Source of the DNA: Cellvibrionales bacterium UBA2511
GTDB taxonomy: Bacteria; Pseudomonadota; Gammaproteobacteria; Pseudomonadales; Porticoccaceae
Length of the DNA: 16,687 nt
Assembly (NCBI GenBank): GCA_002341315.1
Contig: DDNV01000011.1
Span: forward strand, 4,325 to 21,011
Reading direction: 5' to 3'
The notes beneath the pieces were generated by a model. It saw only the letters and a list, made by a program, of their open reading frames with translations. It had not been told where the DNA came from and searched no databases. This document shows, in pieces, positions 8,211-14,389 of this stretch (the stretch's first letter is position 1; every line of letters starts with the position of its first letter). Position numbers and translations under genes: made by a program.

Positions 8211-8576
8211 ATGAGTGTAGAGAAATTTGATCTTACACAGACCATTACCATTACGCCGGCTGCCGCGTCCCATTTTCGCGAACAACTGCAGCGTAACGGT
8301 GGTGCCGGTGTGCGCATTGGGCTGAAAAAAAGTGGCTGCACCGGCTTTAAGTATGTTATCGAGGAAGTGCCTGCTCCGGAGGAAAACGATGTAACCCTGA
8401 CGCTGGAGAATGGCGTGGCCATCTATTTTAGTCGTGAAGGTGCCATTGCTCTGCGCGGTATGGAAATTGACTATACCCGCGAGGGCGTCAATCAGACACT
8501 GAAGATCGAAAACCCCAATGTCACCGACATGTGTGGCTGTGGCGAGAGCTTCGACATCAAGATACAAGAAACATGA
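8211..8576 (+). CDS. sufA: A-type Fe-S carrier SufA/IscA family (121 aa)
   Basis: Carrier that receives clusters (or iron) from the scaffold and passes them to target apoproteins. The HesB/IscA domain spans about residues 12-121. The three conserved cysteines are present: Cys43 in KKSGCTGFKY and Cys108/Cys110 in DMCGCGESF. ATG 8211 has AAGGTGA (8198-8204) at a 6-base spacing. The family includes IscA, SufA and ErpA; operon context favours SufA. The stop overlaps the ATG of sufT (ATGA). Confidence 0.93.
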   Translation: MSVEKFDLTQTITITPAAASHFREQLQRNGGAGVRIGLKKSGCTGFKYVIEEVPAPEENDVTLTLENGVAIYFSREGAIALRGMEIDYTREGVNQTLKIENPNVTDMCGCGESFDIKIQET

Positions 8577-9112
8577 GTCAGGAACGCAGGGTCGTCAATG
8601 TGGGTCGCGACTGCCCGGGACGACTGGTCCCGGTCGGTGATCCCGTGACCATCCCGGCCGGGTCTTTTGTTACCATCGTGCAGTCCCTCGGCGGCAACTA
8701 TACCGTTGTTCATCAGGGCAATATGGTACGGGTTGACGGTGTGGACGCGGATGCGCTGGGCCAAAAAAAAGTGGAGCTCAACTTCACTGATCCCGGCAAT
8801 GGCCGGATTGATGAAGATCAGGTCTGGCAGGCGCTGGAGACTGTCTACGACCCCGAAATCCCCGTTAACCTGCGCAGCCTTGGGCTGATTTACCATCTGG
8901 ATATTGATCAGGACACCGGCAGGGTGGATATCCAGATGACCTTGACGGCACCGGGTTGCGGCATGGGTCCGGTACTGGTCGGCGATGTGGAACAACGGGT
9001 GAAGCTGGTACCGAATGTTCAGAAGGTGCATGTGGAGCTGGTTTTCGATCCACCCTGGAGTCGGGAGATGATGTCTGAAGAGGCGCAACTCGAAACCGGC
9101 TTGTTTTTCTAG
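8573..9112 (+). CDS. sufT: Putative Fe-S cluster maturation protein SufT (179 aa)
   Basis: Matches the SufT family, an MIP18/DUF59-type protein with an extra N-terminal domain, implicated in maturing Fe-S proteins. The N-terminal part carries VPVGDPVTIPAGSFVTIVQS and GGNYTVVHQGNMVRVDG. The DUF59 part starts near residue 84 with the motif VYDPEIPVNLRSLGLIY (91-107), followed by MTLTAPGCGMGPVL, where Cys129 is the conserved cysteine, and ends with VELVFDPPWSREMMSE. ATG 8573 overlaps the sufA stop (ATGA), and this start gives the family's usual N-terminus MSQERRVVNVGRDCPG. Proteins of this family outside suf operons are annotated PaaD-like or MIP18; the N-terminal extension supports SufT. Confidence 0.92.
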   Translation: MSQERRVVNVGRDCPGRLVPVGDPVTIPAGSFVTIVQSLGGNYTVVHQGNMVRVDGVDADALGQKKVELNFTDPGNGRIDEDQVWQALETVYDPEIPVNLRSLGLIYHLDIDQDTGRVDIQMTLTAPGCGMGPVLVGDVEQRVKLVPNVQKVHVELVFDPPWSREMMSEEAQLETGLFF

Positions 9113-9133
9113 TTACCGGAAACCCCATTCATC

Positions 9134-9604
9134 ATGACGACAATCGAGAACATTCCCAGCAATCCTTTCGGGAGCACTATCCGCGCCGAGGATATCAAGG
9201 AGACACTGGCCTTCTTCGATACCTGGGAAGATCGCTACCAGTACATCATCGACCTGGGCAAGGAACTGCCGCCCATGGATGATGAACTGAAAACTGATGA
9301 ACGGCTCGTGCGTGGTTGCCAGAGCCAAGTCTGGCTTAACACCCTACAGAAAGACGACCGCCTTTTTTTTGAGGTGGACAGTGATGCCTTCATCGTCAAA
9401 GGTCTTCTGGGCATTATTCTTGCCGCCTACAATGGCAAAACCACCCAGGACATCCTCGATTTCGATATCGAGGGCTACTTCGAAACGCTTGACCTGATAC
9501 GTCATCTCAGCGCCACCCGCGGCAATGGCCTGCGTGCACTGGTGCAGAGCATTCAGTCCGCAGCGCGTCAATCGAGTCACTCTGAATCCAGCGCGGGGAA
9601 GTAG
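9134..9604 (+). CDS. sufE: Sulfur acceptor SufE (156 aa)
   Basis: Accepts persulfide sulfur from SufS and hands it to SufB, raising SufS activity. The acceptor Cys62 lies in the conserved RLVRGCQSQVW. Downstream segments DAFIVKGLLGIILAAYNGKT and the C-terminal LSATRGNGLRALVQSI are typical. The N-terminus is about 12 residues longer than E. coli SufE, and the tail beyond about 147 is Ser-rich. ATG 9134 has only a weak GGA before it (9118-9120), 21 bases after sufT. It is probably the last gene of the operon, since a hairpin and a new promoter region follow. Confidence 0.95.
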   Translation: MTTIENIPSNPFGSTIRAEDIKETLAFFDTWEDRYQYIIDLGKELPPMDDELKTDERLVRGCQSQVWLNTLQKDDRLFFEVDSDAFIVKGLLGIILAAYNGKTTQDILDFDIEGYFETLDLIRHLSATRGNGLRALVQSIQSAARQSSHSESSAGK

Positions 9605-9627
9605 TATTCCCAGACTTTAACCGGGTT

Positions 9628-9649
9628 AATTGGGGTTGTCCCTCCAATT
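9628..9649 (+). terminator. Terminator-like hairpin after sufE
   Basis: AATTGGGG (9628-9635) pairs with CTCCAATT (9642-9649) over 8 positions including one G-T pair, around a 6-base loop. It starts 24 bases after the sufE stop. The T run that follows is very short, so termination may be weak. Just upstream a second palindrome, TTAACC-G-GGTTAA (9617-9629), overlaps it and could form an alternative fold. Confidence 0.45.
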
Positions 9650-9666
9650 TACTATCGCTGTTGCGT

Positions 9667-9685
9667 ATACTGGTTCGACCAGTAT
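9667..9685 (+). promoter_or_regulatory. Perfect 19-bp palindrome resembling a FadR/PdhR-type operator, over a -10 box
   Basis: ATACTGGTTCGACCAGTAT is a perfect inverted repeat with a 3-base centre, 19 bases before the next gene. The core TGGT-NNN-ACCA is the form bound by FadR/PdhR/LldR-type GntR regulators, and CTGGT-NNN-ACCAG is close to E. coli FadR sites. A good -10, TATACT (9666-9671, 5/6), overlaps its left arm; no good -35 is seen at the usual spacing. That layout suggests repression at the promoter of the 9704-12532 operon. Hairpin formation in RNA is an alternative. Which regulator binds is unknown. Confidence 0.55.
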
Positions 9686-9703
9686 TTCAGGGGCAGTCCG
9701 GAG

Positions 9704-10954
9704 ATGCAGATCACCACAATCACACCGGTTCACTATCCGCTGTCGGTCAGGGCGGGCGTGAACGAATTCTCTGCTGCCTACGGCGAACTTGTGCAGCGTA
9801 TAAATGCACTGGGAGACGGGCAGGTATTGCACGCCCCGGACTGGCATTGCTCCACAGAGGCGGGCGACCAGGCAGATCACCCCGGCTCCACTGCCTATTC
9901 GGATATCACCCGTGACGACCGCGATATACGGCTGGGCTACTGGCGGGGACGAAGCGTCGACGGCTTTGAATTGACATTACACTGCTTCAACAGCGAGCTG
10001 GCCGTGGTGGAGCTGGTGCTGGAGCCGGCGCCGGATATTGCCGCCCATGCACTGAAAGAGTGGGCCGAAGAACAAACCAAGCTCGCCATAAGTCAATTTG
10101 CCAAGCGGGAATTTGCCCGCATTATGGCTGCTCTGCGCGAGGCAAATATTGACAACCTGCAATTGCGCGAAGAATGCAGCGGCCTGAAGTGTCTCTGGGT
10201 CGGCAGTATACTCAACCTGTCGCCAGAGGATGTGCAACACGAAGACACCCGGATTCTGCTCCATCAATGGCTGGATGCGACGATTCGGCCCGAAGATGCC
10301 GAGGATATCATCGACGGTCGTTTACACCATTCGCTGCGCTGGCTGAATTATGTGATAGTCGCACAGGAGTACCAGACGGATCGCCAGAAAGTCGAAGCCA
10401 TGATTCTGGCCCAGTATTTTTATGCGGTACAACACTACATCAATCGCGATCTTCTCGCGGATATTTCCGATGTGTTTCTCGAGAAGAACCTGAAAACCAG
10501 CGAGCTGAAACTGCAACGGGTCAGAGCCCGTACGCAACTCCACATTACAACCTATTACGAAGCACGCAATCACCTGGTGCGCGCAAAAAAACAGTGGATG
10601 GAAGAAATACTACAGGCCTGGGATTTCGACGACTTGCTGGAAAATGCACAGCGGATGGTGGAGGTCTGTTCGACCCGCATTAACGAAATCAATAATAAAA
10701 AGCGCTCCCTGGCCTCTATTCTTACCGACAGCCTGCTGGCGCTGATTGGCCTGTTTGCCATACTCGATCTCGCGCTTCAATTCGTTACCTACAGCCGGGA
10801 GATGGTGACTTCGCCAACACTGAATTACTACGACGAGCAGACGTCGGGGCTGCTCAGTGTACTGGCGACCTGGAATATCGATCTTTTCATGGGGGTTAAT
10901 TTACTGATTGTGGTTTTGCTGGGAGCATTGTATGCGGTTCTCAAGCTGCGTTAA
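9704..10954 (+). CDS. Uncharacterised protein with two C-terminal membrane helices, CorA-like topology (416 aa)
   Basis: I do not recognise a named family. Residues 1-110 look like a mixed alpha/beta domain; about 115-335 are rich in charged helices with coiled-coil character, for example KTSELKLQRVRARTQLH and NAQRMVEVCSTRINEINN. Two hydrophobic helices follow at about 338-362 (LTDSLLALIGLFAILDLALQ) and 393-414 (LFMGVNLLIVVLLGALYAVL), joined by a loop of about 30 residues. This order is that of CorA/ZntB channels, but the GMN signature after the first helix is absent (VTYSREMVT instead), so ion transport is not supported. With no signal peptide, the large domain is probably cytoplasmic. The start has AGGGG 10 bases before it. 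It overlaps the next gene by 23 bases, so it is first in a three-gene unit. Confidence 0.8.
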   Translation: MQITTITPVHYPLSVRAGVNEFSAAYGELVQRINALGDGQVLHAPDWHCSTEAGDQADHPGSTAYSDITRDDRDIRLGYWRGRSVDGFELTLHCFNSELAVVELVLEPAPDIAAHALKEWAEEQTKLAISQFAKREFARIMAALREANIDNLQLREECSGLKCLWVGSILNLSPEDVQHEDTRILLHQWLDATIRPEDAEDIIDGRLHHSLRWLNYVIVAQEYQTDRQKVEAMILAQYFYAVQHYINRDLLADISDVFLEKNLKTSELKLQRVRARTQLHITTYYEARNHLVRAKKQWMEEILQAWDFDDLLENAQRMVEVCSTRINEINNKKRSLASILTDSLLALIGLFAILDLALQFVTYSREMVTSPTLNYYDEQTSGLLSVLATWNIDLFMGVNLLIVVLLGALYAVLKLR

Positions 10955-11972
10955 AAGCGCACTATTGTGTTCAGCGCTACTGTCGGGTACCGCTCTCGCC
11001 GGGCCTTTCACCGCGGTGGAGGTCTACACAGACGCGTGGCCGCCTTACGTGAACCGGAAGCCAGACATGGAGCCCGGGGCTATAACGCGTATTGTCGAGC
11101 TTGCCCTGCGCAATATGCGCCTCGATCCGCAGTGGCAATATGTGGATTTTTCGCTGGCCTATGAAATGGTCAACAATAACGAAATTCGCCTGTCCTTCCC
11201 GTATTTCGAGACGGCTCGCCGCCAACAACTCTATCCCGATGTGCGCTTTTCTGCACCCCTGATGACGGTGGACAATGTGCTCTACTACAGCCGGGAACAC
11301 CGGGATTTTTCCTCCCCTCCGGATTCCATCGGCGATCTTCGACTCGGTCGTGTGGCCGAGTATGCCTACGGGGAGAAATTCGAGGCCTGGCTGGTAGGTG
11401 CTACGGAGTATCAATCGGAAGTGCTCGCCTTGCGCGCTTTGTTCAACGGTGATATCGATCTGTTGCCCATGACCAGACTCGTTGGACAGGCATTGGTTTT
11501 AGAGTATTTTCCCTGGCAATACCGTTCCTTTCGCCATATCCCCGGCGATGCCTATTTATCGCAGGATACGGTTCATCTGGTGACGCATGACGACCCGCAA
11601 GGGGAGGCATTTATCAAGGCATTCGATGAAGCACTGGAAAAACTGGCTGGCGTTAAAAAACAGGACGAAGTTCGGGAAACTTCGCTGGATGCCGGACGAA
11701 GTACCGGCTACGTGCGCCTGGTGGTGGGGGAGGGGCATCCTGTGATCATCGGACAGACTCAGCGGCAGGGAGAGCACCCCGACAACCACTATGTGATGAT
11801 TCCGCCCGGCAGCCGCGGGCTGGTGCTGGACTGGAGTGAAGCAGTATTTAAAGAGTTCAACTCCCCCAAACTATACGCTGCCATGGTGGCATTATCGAAA
11901 ATCCGTATCGTCGACGGTCCCCACGTTGGTCGTGAACTCTACGTCAAGAACCTGCACATCGAAATTGAGTAG
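10932..11972 (+). CDS. Periplasmic family 3 solute-binding-like protein with extra C-terminal domain (346 aa)
   Basis: ATG 10932 is preferred over the frame's earlier ATG 10908 because it has GGGAG (10921-10925) 6 bases before it and starts a clean signal peptide, MRFSSCVKSALLCSALLSGT then ALA-G, cut after about residue 23. No Cys follows the cleavage site, so it is not a lipoprotein. Residues about 27-245 resemble the SBP_bac_3 fold: VEVYTDAWPPYV opens the domain, with DFSLAYEMV, SFPYFETARR, the middle strand VDNVLYYS, LRLGRVAEYAYG and GDIDLLPM. From about 255 to the end a further part (GYVRLVVGEGHP, YVMIPPGSRGL, RELYVKNLHIEI) looks like a small beta domain not usual in amino-acid-binding proteins. 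No ABC permease is nearby, so it may sense a ligand rather than feed uptake. The ligand is unknown. Confidence 0.8.
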   Translation: MRFSSCVKSALLCSALLSGTALAGPFTAVEVYTDAWPPYVNRKPDMEPGAITRIVELALRNMRLDPQWQYVDFSLAYEMVNNNEIRLSFPYFETARRQQLYPDVRFSAPLMTVDNVLYYSREHRDFSSPPDSIGDLRLGRVAEYAYGEKFEAWLVGATEYQSEVLALRALFNGDIDLLPMTRLVGQALVLEYFPWQYRSFRHIPGDAYLSQDTVHLVTHDDPQGEAFIKAFDEALEKLAGVKKQDEVRETSLDAGRSTGYVRLVVGEGHPVIIGQTQRQGEHPDNHYVMIPPGSRGLVLDWSEAVFKEFNSPKLYAAMVALSKIRIVDGPHVGRELYVKNLHIEIE

Positions 11973-11974
11973 CT

Positions 11975-12532
11975 ATGACCGGTTTTGAATTACTGGGGTG
12001 GTTCGGCACTCTGCTTTACCTTGCCAACTATGCTTACCTCGCCTTTTATCGGCGCTGGCGTCGACCAGTGTATTTCTCGGCCAATGGCGTTGCCGCCCTG
12101 TCCCTGGTGTTATCTTCTGCAGCCATCGCCTCCTGGCAGGCGGTGGGTATAAATTTTTTCTGGGCAGCGATCAGTGTCTGGCTGCTAATAGGTGGGAGCT
12201 TCAGGTTCGTAAGGGTAGGGCCAGGCGTCCTCACTGTCGGTGTCGGATTGTGTTGGGTGGCCGCGTTGCCCGCGCTATTCTGGCAATGGCAGTTGGCAGT
12301 GGCGATCATTGGCTGGAGTTCAACATTTGCCTTCAGTGCCGCCTATCTGTTGTTCGCCGCACGCCGACTGTCAATTGGTCCCTACCATCTGTGGAATGCC
12401 TATGCGGCATTCGTACTTCTGCCGCAGCTTTACCTCGACACCAACTGGCCGGTGCTGGCGATGGAGGTTTGCTGGTTTGCCATCTCGCTATCGGCGCGTT
12501 TCAACCTGAATCAGCCTGACGAACCACGCTAG
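11975..12532 (+). CDS. Small membrane protein with duplicated three-helix unit (CBU_0592-like) (185 aa)
   Basis: About six membrane helices are visible. The protein contains two similar halves: residues 7-70 begin LGWFGTLLYLANYAYLAFYR and residues 112-174 begin IGWSSTFAFSAAYLLFAARR. Each continues with a short polar turn, an N-A helix (FSANGVAAL; LWNAYAAFV) and a last helix (INFFWAAISVW; MEVCWFAISLS). The GW-x-x-T-x(5)-Y start resembles the small CBU_0592-type membrane family of unknown function; I am only moderately sure of that name. It starts 2 bases after the solute-binding gene and so belongs to that operon. The start has no clear ribosome binding site, suggesting translational coupling. 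The function is unknown. Confidence 0.75.
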   Translation: MTGFELLGWFGTLLYLANYAYLAFYRRWRRPVYFSANGVAALSLVLSSAAIASWQAVGINFFWAAISVWLLIGGSFRFVRVGPGVLTVGVGLCWVAALPALFWQWQLAVAIIGWSSTFAFSAAYLLFAARRLSIGPYHLWNAYAAFVLLPQLYLDTNWPVLAMEVCWFAISLSARFNLNQPDEPR

Positions 12533-12665
12533 GGGTGCGACTGGTTCGATACAGCAAGCGAAGAGGACGGATGGTATCGCCGGTGAATTTTAAAGTAGGC
12601 GATGAAGGAAAAGAATAGATCTGTCGCGTCGTTCTGGAATCAGCAAATGGTGTTTTATTTATGGC

Positions 12666-12694
12666 CGGTGTCTGAAAGACGCTGATTGACACCG
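12666..12694 (+). repeat. 7-bp inverted repeat overlapping the -35 box of the glycan operon
   Basis: CGGTGTC (12666-12672) and GACACCG (12688-12694) are perfect inverted copies separated by 15 bases. The right arm covers the -35 box TTGACA at 12686-12691. It could be an operator or chance. In the rest of the 12533-12752 gap I see the promoter, a 6-bp inverted pair CGATAC/GTATCG (12547-12552 and 12574-12579), and no terminator. Confidence 0.3.
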
Positions 12695-12713
12695 CCTGTC
12701 GGCATCCGATAAT
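12686..12713 (+). promoter_or_regulatory. Strong sigma-70-like promoter of the glycan operon
   Basis: TTGACA (12686-12691) is a perfect -35, followed after 16 bases by GATAAT (12708-12713), 5/6 against the -10 consensus. Transcription would start near 12720, giving a leader of about 33 bases before the GtrA-like gene, which has no obvious Shine-Dalgarno sequence. Confidence 0.7.
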
Positions 12714-12752
12714 GTCCGTCGCACCTCTCACAATTCTGGCAAACAGTTCCCG

Positions 12753-13226
12753 ATGAAGTGGTACCTCCGTCGTTATCTGCATTCGCACAGCCGCCTCGCG
12801 CAGTTCTTGCGTTTTGCCACCGTTGGCGTAAAGGTTTCCTTGATCGACGCGGGCGGTACTTACCTGCTTGTCTGGCTGTTCGGCATGAATCTGCATATCG
12901 CCCGCATCATTTCGCTGACCACGGCGATCATGGTGGGCTATCTGCTCAATCGTTACTTCACTTTCGGGCGTAACCAGCGTGGTAATTTTCATCGCCAGAT
13001 GGCCGGGCATTTCGGCGTTCATGCCGCCGGAGGACTCCTTAACTATGCTGTGTTCAGCGGCGTAATTGCACTAGGTTGCAGTCATCTGATCCAGCCGCTG
13101 GCACTATTGCTGTTGCCAGTGGTTGCTATCTGGATTGGCGGCATGGTCGGCCTGGCATTCAACTTCTCAGTGTCCAGTAAGCTGGTGTTCAGCCACAGGG
13201 CCGAAACTGCTCCTCTATCTCCATGA
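12753..13226 (+). CDS. GtrA family membrane protein (157 aa)
   Basis: Small four-helix membrane protein of the GtrA/DPMS-like family, members of which are thought to flip or present polyprenyl-linked sugars for surface glycan modification. Helices lie at about 19-43 (FLRFATVGVKVSLIDAGGTY), 48-68 with the typical AIMVGYLLNRYFTF, 86-108 (HFGVHAAGGLLNYAVFSGVI) and 115-139 ending GLAFNFSVSSKLVF. The paired YLLNRYFTF and FNFSVSSKLVF ends are family marks. A strong promoter lies 40 bases upstream. The stop overlaps the sulfotransferase start (ATGA), so it leads a four-gene operon. Confidence 0.88.
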   Translation: MKWYLRRYLHSHSRLAQFLRFATVGVKVSLIDAGGTYLLVWLFGMNLHIARIISLTTAIMVGYLLNRYFTFGRNQRGNFHRQMAGHFGVHAAGGLLNYAVFSGVIALGCSHLIQPLALLLLPVVAIWIGGMVGLAFNFSVSSKLVFSHRAETAPLSP

Positions 13227-14389
13227 GAGACGCGTTCCTGCTCAGTGTGCGGCTTCACGTGCGTTGGTTCATCGAGGCTTTTGGCGTTGAAGGTCGCCGT
13301 GCTGCGCCATTGGGTCCCCGGCGGCTGGTCGTCCTGCTGATACTGTTTCCGCTGTTCCTGTTGTTGCAGGCCATACACTGGCTGGGTTTTCTGCTCGACG
13401 AACTGTTTTTTTCCGGCTGGCGCCGCGTCAAAATCCACCAGCCATTGTTCATCAGTGGTGTGCCTCGCAGCGGAACAACTTTTCTGCACCGAACACTGGC
13501 TCGCGATACGGACAGTTTCACCACTTTCCAGACCTGGGAGACACTATTCGCCCCATCAGTTTCCGAGCGGAAATTGTTTGGTATGTTCGCTGCTCTGGAT
13601 AGGTTGATCGGCAGACCGTTGCAGCGACTCGGCGATGTGCTTACCCGTCGTATGACCGGTGGGTTTGCCCACATCCACGAGGTCGGCCTGCAGGCCGCCG
13701 AAGAGGATTACCTTGCTCTGTTGCCGGTGGGCGGTTGTTTTATCCTGGTGCTGGCCTTTCCCGCCAGTGAGTCGTTGTGGCTGCTAGGACGATTGCGAGA
13801 ACTGCCGGATTGCGAACGCTCGGTGCTACTGAATTTTTATCGGTCCTGCCTACAGAAACATCTCTACGTCAATGGCAGAGGACGTCGATTACTGTCGAAA
13901 AATGCCGCCTTCGGTTCTTGGTTGCCATCTCTCGCAGAAAATTTTGATGACTCGCGTTTTCTGGTCTGTCTGCGTGAACCAGGTGGCGCGCTGCGCTCCC
14001 AGCTCAGCTCCATTCGCAACGGCCTGGTTTTCTTTGGCACGACGGCGGCAGCGGATCTTGTCACGCATGAGTTTCAAGTGAGTCTGGCACAGGTCTATCA
14101 GCAACTCCGTGAGCAGCGCCGTTGCCTGCCTGCGGCCCGTTTCGCCGTGGTGGATCACAGTCAATTGCGGGATCGGACACAGACCGCCATTGCCACAGTA
14201 CTGCGCCAACTGGATATCCCCATCACCGAAGCACTGCAACGGATACTGGATGACGCCGCCAGGGAAGCCCGCGACTACGGTAGCGGCAATGGGCACGTGC
14301 ACTCGCCGCTGTCAGAAGTCATGGCACCGCAACCTGACCTGGTAACCATTTACCGTGAGATACTCGAACCACCGGCGGACCCCTCATGA
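13223..14389 (+). CDS. PAPS-dependent sulfotransferase family protein (388 aa)
   Basis: Likely moves a sulfuryl group from PAPS to a hydroxyl or amine of a glycan or lipid. The 5'-phosphosulfate loop is clear: FISGVPRSGTTFLHRTLARD, with PRSGTT at 81-86. The 3'-phosphate binding region appears as RFLVCLREPGGALRSQLSSI, with a conserved Arg and Ser. A basic N-terminus and a hydrophobic helix at about 33-57 (LVVLLILFPLFLLLQAIHWL) suggest membrane attachment, with the catalytic domain probably cytoplasmic where PAPS is made. It is similar in type to bacterial sulfotransferase_3-like proteins; the acceptor is unknown. It overlaps both neighbours by 4 bases (ATGA), pointing to coupled synthesis with the glycosyltransferase that follows. 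Confidence 0.88.
   Translation: MRDAFLLSVRLHVRWFIEAFGVEGRRAAPLGPRRLVVLLILFPLFLLLQAIHWLGFLLDELFFSGWRRVKIHQPLFISGVPRSGTTFLHRTLARDTDSFTTFQTWETLFAPSVSERKLFGMFAALDRLIGRPLQRLGDVLTRRMTGGFAHIHEVGLQAAEEDYLALLPVGGCFILVLAFPASESLWLLGRLRELPDCERSVLLNFYRSCLQKHLYVNGRGRRLLSKNAAFGSWLPSLAENFDDSRFLVCLREPGGALRSQLSSIRNGLVFFGTTAAADLVTHEFQVSLAQVYQQLREQRRCLPAARFAVVDHSQLRDRTQTAIATVLRQLDIPITEALQRILDDAAREARDYGSGNGHVHSPLSEVMAPQPDLVTIYREILEPPADPS

Noticed and set aside
12547..12579. Inverted pair CGATAC/GTATCG as a terminator of the unknown operon
   Set aside because: Only 6 pairs with a 21-base loop, AT-rich and with no T tract; too weak to call.
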